Source: Ferrithrix thermotolerans DSM 19514
Lineage (GTDB): Bacteria > Actinomycetota > Acidimicrobiia > Acidimicrobiales > Ilumatobacteraceae
NCBI GenBank assembly: GCA_945861025.1
Contig: CAMASN010000004.1
Coordinates: 16,035-80,034, forward strand
Length of the DNA: 64,000 nucleotides
Direction: 5' to 3'
The notes under the pieces are model-generated. The model had not been told where the DNA came from, searched no databases, and saw only the letters and a program-made list of their open reading frames with translations. Within the stretch, counting starts at the first letter, position 1. Each line of letters starts with the position of its first letter. The position numbers and the translations under genes are program-made. Positions 54,269 through 62,641 of the stretch are shown here, one piece after another.

Positions 54269-55198
54269 GTGACCCCACAGACCTTCCTCGCTGAACTCGA
54301 ACCGGTGGCCGGCAAGTTACTCGATCGACATCTCGCCACAGCCAAGGAATGGTTTCCGCACGAGTTGGTTCCCTACGACCGCGGCCACGACTTTCCGCCC
54401 GGATATGAGTGGTCGCCGGCCGACTGCAACCTCGATGGCGCCGAGCTCCCCGAGGCCGCTCGCAGCGCATTGTTTGTGAACCTACTCACCGAGGACAACC
54501 TGCCCTATTACTTTCGCGACATCGAGCGGATGTTCACAATGGACGGCGCCTTTGGAACATGGAACAGACGTTGGACGGCCGAAGAAGGCCGCCACTCGAT
54601 CGTCATGCGCGACTACCTCACGGCCACTCGGGCAATCGATCCAGTGGTGCTTGAACGCGGCCGGATGGCGCAGGTGTCAGCTGGCGAGGTGCCCACTCCT
54701 TCGTCGCCGATTATCGGCGTGATCTATGTGAGCTTGCAAGAACTCGCTACACGAATCGCCCATCGCAACACCGGCAAGATCATCGGAGATCGTCGCGGTT
54801 ACGAAATCATGGCTCGGGTGGCCGCCGACGAAAACCTGCACTATCTCTTCTACCGCGATCTTGCGACGGCAGCGTTTGAGCTTGATCCGTCAGAGATGGT
54901 CATCGCCACCGAAGAAGTAGTGCGCACGTTCGCGATGCCGGGCACTGGCATTGCCGATTTCGATCGCCACAGTGCTGCAATCGCCCGCGCTGGCATCTAC
55001 GACGCCACGATTTTTCACGAGCAGGTGCTGGTGCCAGTGATCTTGAATCACTGGAAGGTTGAGCAACTGACCAACCTCAGTGCCCCGGCCGAACGGGCAC
55101 GCGAAGCATTGCTGAAGCGCATCGATCGGCTCGGCCAGCTTGCCAAGAACCTTGCGGCGCGTGCCGAAAGGCGCTTGGCTGTAACCGCTTCAATCTGA
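54269..55198 (+). CDS. Acyl-ACP desaturase (soluble, di-iron)
   Basis: Introduces a double bond into acyl-ACP. The 309-residue ferritin-like helical protein carries the two iron-binding repeats: LLTEDNLPYYFRDIER with TAEEGRHSIVMRDYL (EExxH), and ADENLHYLFYRDL (DExxH). This resembles the DesA1/DesA2 group of actinobacteria. Start GTG 54269, right behind the promoter-operator. Electron donors are not encoded nearby. The 101 bases between its stop and the mini-lipoprotein gene contain no other feature I can name. Confidence 0.9.
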   Translation: MTPQTFLAELEPVAGKLLDRHLATAKEWFPHELVPYDRGHDFPPGYEWSPADCNLDGAELPEAARSALFVNLLTEDNLPYYFRDIERMFTMDGAFGTWNRRWTAEEGRHSIVMRDYLTATRAIDPVVLERGRMAQVSAGEVPTPSSPIIGVIYVSLQELATRIAHRNTGKIIGDRRGYEIMARVAADENLHYLFYRDLATAAFELDPSEMVIATEEVVRTFAMPGTGIADFDRHSAAIARAGIYDATIFHEQVLVPVILNHWKVEQLTNLSAPAERAREALLKRIDRLGQLAKNLAARAERRLAVTASI

Positions 55199-55298
55199 TT
55201 CCACGCGCCGAGCATGCGTCGCGTGGCATGACCATCGCCCGATGGGGGGAGCGGTATAGGGTCAGCCCAACTTCGCTTCGACCGTACTGGAACCCGCT

Positions 55299-55445
55299 AT
55301 GACTCCCCGTGTATCTGCCCGTCTCTTTGGATCCGTTCTCGCTGTCAGCGCCATGAGCGCTTGCAGCAGCGACACGGCTGTTGGCACGCATCAGATCCAT
55401 TGCCGAATTCACCGCGGCATGGCTGGCTCAATCGTTATTTCGTGA
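55299..55445 (+). CDS. Mini-lipoprotein, possibly a remnant
   Basis: A 48-residue frame too short for routine calling. It has a basic start (MTPRVSARLFGS), a hydrophobic stretch and a lipobox ending at Cys22 (SAMSAC), then only 26 residues (SSDTAVGTHQIHC...). The TGA overlaps the ATG of the M14 peptidase gene (TGATG), so it could be a leader peptide coupling translation, a small lipoprotein, or the truncated front of a former larger one. Confidence 0.45.
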   Translation: MTPRVSARLFGSVLAVSAMSACSSDTAVGTHQIHCRIHRGMAGSIVIS

Positions 55446-56437
55446 TGCTTCTCCGGTCGACCCGCCTCGGTGCCGCCACATTGATGGCGGCCGCTGCACT
55501 GGTGCTGCCGCAGTCATCGCCGATTGCCTCTGCGGCTGCTCCGTGCACAATAGGGGTCACGCTGCGTCAGGGTTCCCGTGCGTCCGGGGTGTGGTGTCTT
55601 GAGACCACGTTGCGGCTGCGGGGCTACACCGGCGTTGTCGGGCCGAATCCGTATTTTGGCGCGACAACCACTGTGGCGGTCCAGGCGTTCCAGCAGTCGG
55701 CCGGACTTGTGGCCGATGGCATCGTGGGTCCGCAAACTGCCGCAGCACTTGGCATCCGTCGCGCTGTTGGCACTCCAGTGCCACCCGCCGTTATTGAGCA
55801 ACGCGTGATCGGTACGTCGGTGCAGGGACGTGACATCACCGCCTATCGCATGGGTACACCGGGCGGTCGCGTGGTGCTCGTAGTAGGCGTCATCCACGGC
55901 GATGAGAACAAAGGCGCACTCGTCGCAGCTGAGCTGCGAACGATGCCGACCCCGGCAGGGATTGACCTGTGGATTGTCGACAGCGTCAACCCCGACGGTC
56001 AAGCGATGAACACCCGTCAGAACGCCAACGGGGTCGACCTGAACCGCAACTTCGAATCGGGTTGGAGCTACATCGCTCGCGGCGCGCATGGTCAGTACAG
56101 CGGTGAGCAGCCTGCCGATCAGCCAGAGAGTCAAGCAATCGAGAACTTCATTCGACTCGTGCAGCCCTCGATCGGTGTTTGGTACCACCAAGACGCCAAC
56201 GTGATCACCACCAGCGGACGCCGCAAGGCGATACCGCTGCGGTACAGCACCTTGGTCGGTCTGGGTACTGGCGGCGTGCCCTGCACGCAGATGTGTTCGG
56301 GTACGGCGACCAAGTTCGCGAATACGGCCGTGCCTCAGTCCACCAATTTCTTGGTGGAGCTACCAGGCTCAGATCAGGTGACCTCAGAGATGATGTTGAT
56401 GCACGCTCGAGCGGTGCTCGACGTGATCACGATGTAG
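55445..56437 (+). CDS. Secreted M14-type zinc carboxypeptidase with peptidoglycan-binding domain
   Basis: A 330-residue exported protein: signal peptide (about 1-30), a PGRP-type binding domain at about 37-103 (LRQGSRASGVWCLETTLRLR and ATTTVAVQAFQQSAGLVADG), then an M14 peptidase. The zinc ligands are His151 and Glu154 (GVIHGDENKG) and a later His (GVWYHQDAN). VNPDGQAMNTRQNANGVDLN holds the substrate arginine, and LVELPG has the catalytic Glu. It resembles MpaA-like murein amidases that trim peptide bridges. ATG 55445 and GTG 55442 are possible starts. One base separates its stop from the convergent GDPD gene. Confidence 0.88.
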   Translation: MLLRSTRLGAATLMAAAALVLPQSSPIASAAAPCTIGVTLRQGSRASGVWCLETTLRLRGYTGVVGPNPYFGATTTVAVQAFQQSAGLVADGIVGPQTAAALGIRRAVGTPVPPAVIEQRVIGTSVQGRDITAYRMGTPGGRVVLVVGVIHGDENKGALVAAELRTMPTPAGIDLWIVDSVNPDGQAMNTRQNANGVDLNRNFESGWSYIARGAHGQYSGEQPADQPESQAIENFIRLVQPSIGVWYHQDANVITTSGRRKAIPLRYSTLVGLGTGGVPCTQMCSGTATKFANTAVPQSTNFLVELPGSDQVTSEMMLMHARAVLDVITM

Positions 56438-56438
56438 C

Positions 56439-57473
56439 TCAGCCGGGCACGAACGCTTTGACTGCTGCCATCGCTTCGCTGGGGCGGCTGACGTTGAGCC
56501 CCTCGAGGCCCATCGCGAGCAACTCGTTGTAGCCAGCGAGGTTCTCCCACTTGCCATCGTCGGGCCACACCCAAATCACGTAGCCCGATGCTTTGCTGAG
56601 CGCGATGCTTTCGGGGCTGAGCACTTTCACGCCTGAGTAGTCGGGGGGCAACTGCAAGATGCGCATGCCGGTGGGCAGCGGGGTCTTGTTGAGAATGAAG
56701 GCCGATGCCAACGCAAGGCCCGGAGTGACTTCGACCGTTGGGGCAAGCTTCTGGAAGGCAGCGACGACATCGTCGTTGAACGAGGTGACGACGGCGTTCT
56801 TGAGACGGTTCAACTCGGTGAGTTCGCCAGCGAGTACTTTCGCAGCGGCAAGCGCCGGATCGCCGACGCCTTTGATCTCGATGTTCAACGGCATCGAGGG
56901 GAAGCGCTCAACGATGTCGCGAAAGCGCGGAATGGTGAAGTCGTCGGGGATGTAGCCCGCCAGTGGTGGCGCGGCGCCAGTGCGCATGCCGCGAAGGATG
57001 TAGTCGGCCTCGGGCTTGTCGTTGCAGGTGCACTCTTTGGTGAACCAATATGCGTTGTCGAGCTTGGCGAGGTCGGCGTAGTTGGTGTCGGCGATCACGA
57101 GGTTGAGTTCGGTGGTCGCCCCGGTGTCTTCGTTGTGATGGACGACAAGAACACCATCTTTGGTGAGTTGCACGTCGAAGTCGAGCATGTCGACACCCTC
57201 CTTCACGCTGTCGGCATAGGCGTAGGGAGTGGAGTGCGGGTGCTCGTCGTTGCCGCCGGCGTGCGCCAGCACGATGGGGCGACCAATCGAGATGAGCTCA
57301 TCGATTGTGAGCGGCTCTGCGGGTGGCGCTTCGGTGGGTGGCGTGGTGTCGGTCGGCAATGTAGTTGCAGATGCATCGATCGACGCCGCGGTGGAACCCG
57401 AAGTTGATGATGGGCTTGAGCTACATGCCATCAAGCTGATGGACAACACGGCGATGGCGCAGAGAGACTTCAT
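56439..57473 (-). CDS. Glycerophosphodiester phosphodiesterase lipoprotein with altered motifs
   Basis: A 344-residue lipoprotein: lipobox LMAC (Cys17), a Ser/Thr/Pro-rich stalk (about 18-55) and a GDPD-like TIM barrel. Compared with the family, HRG is HAG (PIVLAHAGG), PENT is PHST, ExD is DFD, and the general-base motif HHD is HHN. The metal-binding glutamate of IEIKG is kept. So one arginine and one acid are changed; activity on glycerophosphodiesters is possible but not certain. The start is ATG 57473, 7 bases behind a TACGGT hexamer. Confidence 0.8.
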   Translation of the reverse strand: MKSLCAIAVLSISLMACSSSPSSTSGSTAASIDASATTLPTDTTPPTEAPPAEPLTIDELISIGRPIVLAHAGGNDEHPHSTPYAYADSVKEGVDMLDFDVQLTKDGVLVVHHNEDTGATTELNLVIADTNYADLAKLDNAYWFTKECTCNDKPEADYILRGMRTGAAPPLAGYIPDDFTIPRFRDIVERFPSMPLNIEIKGVGDPALAAAKVLAGELTELNRLKNAVVTSFNDDVVAAFQKLAPTVEVTPGLALASAFILNKTPLPTGMRILQLPPDYSGVKVLSPESIALSKASGYVIWVWPDDGKWENLAGYNELLAMGLEGLNVSRPSEAMAAVKAFVPG

Positions 57474-57480
57474 TTGCGTC

Positions 57481-57486
57481 ACCGTA
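57481..57486 (-). promoter_or_regulatory. -10-like element (TACGGT) of the GDPD gene
   Basis: TACGGT on the minus strand ends 7 bases before ATG 57473; it supports that start over an in-frame codon at 57614. Confidence 0.5.
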
Positions 57487-57543
57487 GTTGGAGCGTCGGC
57501 GGTGGCACTAGACGGCGGTGTTAATTTCGCCTCGTTTCGGCAG

Positions 57544-59019
57544 TTACGAGAATGCCGGCGCCCAACAACTGTGTGTGCCGCTCGAGATTCGCTCGGGGAG
57601 CAGCACGCTGGCAATGGGCCCGGCGGCGATGTCCTGCGCTGCGAAAATCTGGCACTGCGATTGGTCGTTGTTCATGTCGGTAGTGAACGTGACGACATAG
57701 CCGTCGTCTTCGGCAGTTGACCCAATGCGGGGGGCCATTGGGGCTTCGCTGGCGTAGACGCCGTCGGGAAACTTGTACTCATCGACAGTGCCGGTGTGGG
57801 TGTCGAACTTGGTGAGCCCGTTGAACAAGAACCATCCAGGCTTGCCGGTGACCGCGTAGGTGTATCGATACGGTTGGCCGCCATAGCCGCCGTTGATGGT
57901 GCCGAACTCGAGGATGCGGTCGTCGAGGCGTTCTTCGGTGGTGCGGCCAGTGCGCATATTGAACCGCCAGCGGTGCGGATGGGGCTGCATGCGGGCGAGG
58001 TCGAGGAAGCGAAACATCTGCTCGAACTCGGTGTCGTCGGGCGCCGCTTTGGGACTGGGATGTGTTTGGTAGAAACCGTCGAGCACGATCTCGTCGCCAT
58101 CTTCGAATGCGTTGATCCAATGCAACACATAGGTGGGATTAGCCTCGAACCAGCGAACATCTTCAGCGTTTCCGCGTCGCGGGATGATCGCAAAGCGGGT
58201 GGGCATCTCGGGGTAGTAGCGCACGGCATAGATGTCGCGTTCCAGGAGTCGAGGGTCCCAGAACATCGGGCAGTCGTTGAGGATTGCGTAGTTCTCGGTG
58301 AACGCCATGTCGTGCGGCAGACGTGGGCCCGGCAGCGGAATCGGTGTGTAGTGAACCAACGCGTTGGTTGCGTCGACCACGCCGTAATGCATGTACGGCG
58401 CTTGGGTCGAGTAGTTGAAGAACAGCATCTCACCGGTGCGCTCATCGACCTTGGTGTGCGCTGAAACGCCCTCGGCGGGGAAGCGGCCGTCCCATGTTTC
58501 GCGCCCGAGATCGGCCAACGAGATGGGGTCATGGCGATAGAGATCGCCGCATTGATAAAAGCTGGTCTTCGCGACGCCAGCATGAACCACGACGTCGGTG
58601 CTCGATGCGTCTTTCAGGCGTGCGCGTGCGCCCCACCCGTCGGTACGCACTGATCGTTGCGGGCTCTCGGCGAGTCCGGCCCACAACGCATGGCCGGCCT
58701 CATTCTCGGCAGCGAGCCCAGCGGTGCGAACAAAGCGGTTGGCATAGCTGGCGCGCCCATCGGCGAAGTTGATCGAGTGCAACATGCCATCACCGTCGAA
58801 CGGGTGATAGCGCCCGATGGACTCGTGCACGGGGTTCTCGGTGTTGCGCAAGTAGACGCCCGCAAGATCAAGTGGGATCGAGCCGGTGATGCGTAGATCA
58901 CCGATGTCATAGGTGGCGTCGTACTCGGTGCGGTTGGGTTGCCATGGTCCGGTGCGATACGGGTGCGTGTCGTGCGGGTCGAGCGAGCCGACCGTGGTGT
59001 GAACGATTCTGGATGTCAT
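57544..59019 (-). CDS. Carotenoid oxygenase family protein
   Basis: Non-haem iron dioxygenase that cleaves a conjugated double bond in carotenoids, apocarotenoids or stilbenes. The 491-residue protein has iron-ligand histidines in VSAHTKVD, LPHDMAFTE, LHWINAFED and the C-terminal GTHSCW, with the blade motifs LRNTENPVHESIGRYHPFDG and GMLHSINFADG. The substrate is not deducible. ATG 59019 (MTSRIVHTT) is the start; a TACTGT hexamer lies about 19 bases upstream. It is divergent from the amidohydrolase gene (70 bases). Confidence 0.92.
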   Translation of the reverse strand: MTSRIVHTTVGSLDPHDTHPYRTGPWQPNRTEYDATYDIGDLRITGSIPLDLAGVYLRNTENPVHESIGRYHPFDGDGMLHSINFADGRASYANRFVRTAGLAAENEAGHALWAGLAESPQRSVRTDGWGARARLKDASSTDVVVHAGVAKTSFYQCGDLYRHDPISLADLGRETWDGRFPAEGVSAHTKVDERTGEMLFFNYSTQAPYMHYGVVDATNALVHYTPIPLPGPRLPHDMAFTENYAILNDCPMFWDPRLLERDIYAVRYYPEMPTRFAIIPRRGNAEDVRWFEANPTYVLHWINAFEDGDEIVLDGFYQTHPSPKAAPDDTEFEQMFRFLDLARMQPHPHRWRFNMRTGRTTEERLDDRILEFGTINGGYGGQPYRYTYAVTGKPGWFLFNGLTKFDTHTGTVDEYKFPDGVYASEAPMAPRIGSTAEDDGYVVTFTTDMNNDQSQCQIFAAQDIAAGPIASVLLPERISSGTHSCWAPAFS

Positions 59020-59089
59020 CGTGTCCCCATGGCTGCTCACAGTACCTGCGATGAGCAGTTGGCCTGAACGCAGGTGCAACAATGTCGCG

Positions 59090-60319
59090 ATGACGATGAC
59101 CTACAACTCGACCGGCCTGATTGTGCACGACGCCGATGCGCACGTGATGGAGACACCGGGCTGGTTGCGTGACCACGCCGATCCAGCAATTCGCGATCGC
59201 ATCTTCGCTCTTGAGTATCAAGGCGGCAGCGAACTTCGCCAGACCGGTGACCCCGACGAACAGTTGCGCGACATCGATGCATCATTTGCCCAGCTCACCG
59301 AGCGTCATCTCTCCGATGAGTATCGCTCGGTCGAACAGGCAGAGATCATGCTGCGCAAAAACTTCGCGGCCACCGGTTCATTCATTGCCGAAGACCGCCC
59401 GCGAGCACTCGACATGCTCGGCTTCGCTAGTCAGCTGATGTTCAACACGTTTCACAACAAGCGCCTGCACGACTGGGAGCATTCGGGCGACATCGAGCTT
59501 GCGATTGGTGCGGCCCGTGCGCACAACCGAGCGATGCTCGAGTTCTGTTCAGTAGACAGCCGGCTGCTGCCAACCATGTACGTTCCCCTCGCCGACCTCG
59601 ATCGGGCAGGCGGATTCGCAAACGAGGCAATTGCAATGGGTGCATCGGCGCTCCTGGTGGCCTCGGGCTGTCCGCCGCAGCACTCGCCGAGCCACCTTGG
59701 CCTCGACCCGGTGTGGCGTGCCGCGAGCGAGGCGCGCATACCGATCGTGTTTCATGTGGGCGGCACGGGTTCGCTCATTGACCCCAACTACTTCGTGAAC
59801 GGTTTGCCCATCCCCGCCGATTTCCACGGTGGCGCCGAGAACTTCCGCTCGGTCGATTACATGGGCATTCCGGTGCCTCCGGCGCAAACCTTGGCCACGA
59901 TGATCTTCGATGGTGTCTTCGACCGGTTCCCCGATCTACGCGTGGGAGTCATTGAGCAGGGAGCCGTATGGGTGCCTTCGTGGATGCGTCAGATGGAGGC
60001 TGCCTTTGATGCATTCGTTCGCCACGAGGACCGTCTCAAGCGACTAAGTAAGCGCCCCAGTGACTATGTGCGTGAGCACCTTCGTTTCACGCCGTATCCC
60101 ACCGAAGACGTCGGCTGGATCATTGAACAAGCTGGTGAGCAGGTATGTCTGTTCTCATCCGACTATCCCCATGTCGAGGGCGGTCGCAGGCCCATTGAGC
60201 GCTTTGAGACCTCGCTGGCCAACGCGTCGGACTCGGTGCGTCAGGCGTTCTACCACGATAACTTTGCGGACCTGATGGGTTCAGCCCTCGATGGAGTACG
60301 GCCCACGCCTGCGTTATAG
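59090..60319 (+). CDS. Amidohydrolase family protein (ACMSD-like metal-dependent hydrolase)
   Basis: A 409-residue TIM-barrel protein. The N-terminal HDADAHVMETPGWL carries the metal-binding D-x-H, IVFHVGGTGS a barrel-strand histidine, and SSDYPHVEGGRR the C-terminal Asp. The family includes decarboxylases and hydrolases of aromatic or ketone compounds, and many copies occur in Acidimicrobiia-like genomes. The divergent carotenoid oxygenase may act in the same pathway (context only). ATG 59090 was preferred over codons back to 59021, which overlap the oxygenase promoter. Confidence 0.85.
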   Translation: MTMTYNSTGLIVHDADAHVMETPGWLRDHADPAIRDRIFALEYQGGSELRQTGDPDEQLRDIDASFAQLTERHLSDEYRSVEQAEIMLRKNFAATGSFIAEDRPRALDMLGFASQLMFNTFHNKRLHDWEHSGDIELAIGAARAHNRAMLEFCSVDSRLLPTMYVPLADLDRAGGFANEAIAMGASALLVASGCPPQHSPSHLGLDPVWRAASEARIPIVFHVGGTGSLIDPNYFVNGLPIPADFHGGAENFRSVDYMGIPVPPAQTLATMIFDGVFDRFPDLRVGVIEQGAVWVPSWMRQMEAAFDAFVRHEDRLKRLSKRPSDYVREHLRFTPYPTEDVGWIIEQAGEQVCLFSSDYPHVEGGRRPIERFETSLANASDSVRQAFYHDNFADLMGSALDGVRPTPAL

Positions 60320-60414
60320 AGATTTTCGGCTGAGGTGTCGCTCGGTACATGTATTTTTTGTGTCAGAACGACATGTGCTCTTGAGTTTCGCGCCATACGT
60401 GCCGATATTGAGGA
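60320..60414. promoter_or_regulatory. AT-rich region with two ACATGT sites
   Basis: Two copies of the palindromic hexamer ACATGT (60347-60352 and 60371-60376) lie 24 bases apart and flank a run of six T (60354-60359) just upstream of the PAS-GGDEF-EAL gene. This may be a terminator-promoter junction or a site for a dimeric regulator. The assignment is weak. Confidence 0.3.
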
Positions 60415-62490
60415 ATGCTAGCGATCCAACCAACAGTCCTTTCGGCGGGCGTGCTCGACGCAACGGTCCTGTTGGATTGCCTTCCCGATGTGGTGCTCGT
60501 GCTCGACGAGGCGGGTTGTTTGCGCTATGCGAACGCCGCAGCGGAGCGACAATTGGGTTGGACTCGCGCCCAATGGATGGGCCGCTCGGCGTTTGATTTG
60601 CTGCACCCCGATGACTTCGCAGTTGCTGTGGCATCAATGGGCACGATGCAGGACAAAGAATACGGAACCCCAGTTGAAGTGCGAGTTTCTGATGCCGATG
60701 GCGGATGGCATTTGATGGAAATCGTTGGGGCAAATCATCATCATCGCACCGAAGTTGGGGGCCTTGTGCTGGTGGTGCGTGACATCACCCAACGCAGAAT
60801 GTGGGAGATCGCTGGCGGTGATGTGGCTCGATTCCAACAGGTGATTCAGCACTCGCCGTCCATCACGATGCTGCTCGACGCCGATGGCATCGTCACCAGT
60901 GTGAATGGTGCGTTCACGCGTCTCCTTGGTTTTGATCCGTCGGTCGTGATCGGTGAGTCACTTTCGGCCTTTGTTGCCACCGAGTCGATGGGCTTGTTGG
61001 TCGAGGTGTTGGGCTCGATGAGCCGGGACCATCGCAATACGTCGATCGAGTTATCGATGAAGCGGCTCGACCGTGACGAATTGCGACCGATCAGATTTGA
61101 GTTCGCAGACCTTCTGAGTGACCCTGTAGTTGCGGGCATCGTGGTGTCCGGATACGACGTGACCGAATTGCAGCGCGTACGTAACGACCTCGAGCAGATG
61201 GCTCGACACGATGCGCTCACTGGCCTTGCGAATCGCTCATTGATGCTGTCGTGTCTCGATACGTATCTTGCGATCGGCCGACCCGTAGCAGTGGTGTTCA
61301 TCGACCTCGATCGGTTCAAGCCGGTGAACGATTTGTTCGGCCATGAGGCTGGCGATGAATTACTCGCACAGGTTGCGGCGCGTCTGGCTCAGGCGGTGCG
61401 TCCGGGCGATGTTGTGGCGCGTGTGGGCGGTGATGAGTTCGTTGTCTTGGCCCCTGGCATCTCTGGGTGGACATCGGCAACGTTGCTCGCCGAACGCATA
61501 GAGTCGGCCTTGTCGGCGCAGTATGAGCTCAGCGTGGGTCCGGTAAAGGTTGGGGCAAGCGCTGGTGTTGCGATATCGGACTCGATGTCGAGCGTTGCCA
61601 GTTTGTTGGCCGATGCTGATGTGCGGATGTACGAAGCCAAGTCGGAACGCCGTGGCACCACCACGCGGGCGGCGGGGGAGCCGAGGAGAAATGCATCTGA
61701 GCGACGTCAGTTGGCTGATGCGCTTGCTGCCGGCATCGGTCGCGGCGAAGTGGTGGCCCATCTGCAACCGATCATCGATCTCCATTCCCGCAAACTCGTT
61801 GGTGTCGAGGCGCTCGCTCGTTGGAACCATCCGGACCTTGGCGAACTCGCACCGGCTTCGTTCCTTGATCTGGTCGAGGACGCTGGCCTTGATATGCCCT
61901 TCGGCGCGGCTGTGCTGGAGTCGGCCTGTCGCACGTTGGAGATCCTCAACGTTCGTGGCATTCAGGTACCCCTTGCGGTGAACTTGTCGGTGGGTCAGCT
62001 CGCTCACCCGTCGCTGTGCGAGCAAGTCGTTCGTACCGTTACCGACCACGGCCTTGACATGGAGCAGCTGATCATCGAGATCACCGAGCGGGCGATGCTC
62101 ACCCGTCACGCGGCTGCCGGAATGTCGTCGCCTGACGAGACCTTGCAAAAGCTTCGCGCTGCGGGCGCTGCGTTAAGCCTCGACGACTTCGGCACTGGAT
62201 TTTCGTCGCTCACCCACGTGCGTCGCTTTCCGTTGGCTTCGCTGAAGATCGACCAGACCTTTGTGGCCGGCATGGAAACCTGCGCCGAGGATCGCGCTGT
62301 GGTCGAGGTGGTTGTGGGCCTCGCTCGAGGGTTGGGCCTGCAGGTGGTGGCCGAGGGCGTGGAGACCGTGAAGCAGTGGGAGATGTTGCGCCAGGTGGGC
62401 TGCGATCATGCCCAGGGTTACTTGATGTCGCGGCCGCTCGACGCAGACGCTGCGGTGTCATGGATTACGTCGTACGTGGCCGCTGTTTGA
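60415..62490 (+). CDS. Cyclic-di-GMP signalling protein PAS-PAS-GGDEF-EAL
   Basis: A 691-residue cytosolic sensor for c-di-GMP turnover. Domain order: PAS 1 (about 17-125), PAS 2 (about 140-252), GGDEF (about 260-420), EAL (about 437-685). The diguanylate cyclase motif is intact (GGDEF, 338-342) with an inhibitory I-site RPGD (329-332). The phosphodiesterase EAL (465-467, VGVEALARW) and later LDDFGTGFSSL with DDFG are also kept, so both activities are possible. No transmembrane segments. The 95 bases upstream hold two ACATGT sites and a T6 run. Confidence 0.93.
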   Translation: MLAIQPTVLSAGVLDATVLLDCLPDVVLVLDEAGCLRYANAAAERQLGWTRAQWMGRSAFDLLHPDDFAVAVASMGTMQDKEYGTPVEVRVSDADGGWHLMEIVGANHHHRTEVGGLVLVVRDITQRRMWEIAGGDVARFQQVIQHSPSITMLLDADGIVTSVNGAFTRLLGFDPSVVIGESLSAFVATESMGLLVEVLGSMSRDHRNTSIELSMKRLDRDELRPIRFEFADLLSDPVVAGIVVSGYDVTELQRVRNDLEQMARHDALTGLANRSLMLSCLDTYLAIGRPVAVVFIDLDRFKPVNDLFGHEAGDELLAQVAARLAQAVRPGDVVARVGGDEFVVLAPGISGWTSATLLAERIESALSAQYELSVGPVKVGASAGVAISDSMSSVASLLADADVRMYEAKSERRGTTTRAAGEPRRNASERRQLADALAAGIGRGEVVAHLQPIIDLHSRKLVGVEALARWNHPDLGELAPASFLDLVEDAGLDMPFGAAVLESACRTLEILNVRGIQVPLAVNLSVGQLAHPSLCEQVVRTVTDHGLDMEQLIIEITERAMLTRHAAAGMSSPDETLQKLRAAGAALSLDDFGTGFSSLTHVRRFPLASLKIDQTFVAGMETCAEDRAVVEVVVGLARGLGLQVVAEGVETVKQWEMLRQVGCDHAQGYLMSRPLDADAAVSWITSYVAAV

Positions 62491-62505
62491 TCGAAGCCAC
62501 TTGTT

Positions 62506-62564
62506 GGCCTCGTTGTCTGTGTTGTCCGTGTTGTCCCTGAGTGCCTCATGCGGTAACGAGGCCA
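62506..62564. terminator. Inverted repeat with 40-base loop between convergent genes
   Basis: A pairs 62505-62514 (TGGCCTCGTT) with 62555-62564 (AACGAGGCCA), a perfect 10-base stem. The loop holds three 9-base tandem repeats. It lies between the stop of the c-di-GMP gene and that of the SulP gene and could act on both strands. No T-run is present. Confidence 0.4.
62512..62538. repeat. Three 9-base tandem repeats
   Basis: GTTGTCTGT, GTTGTCCGT and GTTGTCCCT in a row, the first overlapping the left arm of the inverted repeat. Confidence 0.7.
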
Positions 62565-62641
62565 TTGCACCTCGATATCGCTGAGTCTCGTGCAGCGCTG
62601 CTCTCCACGTGGTGAGTCGCGTTGATGGCAACGACCTTGTT

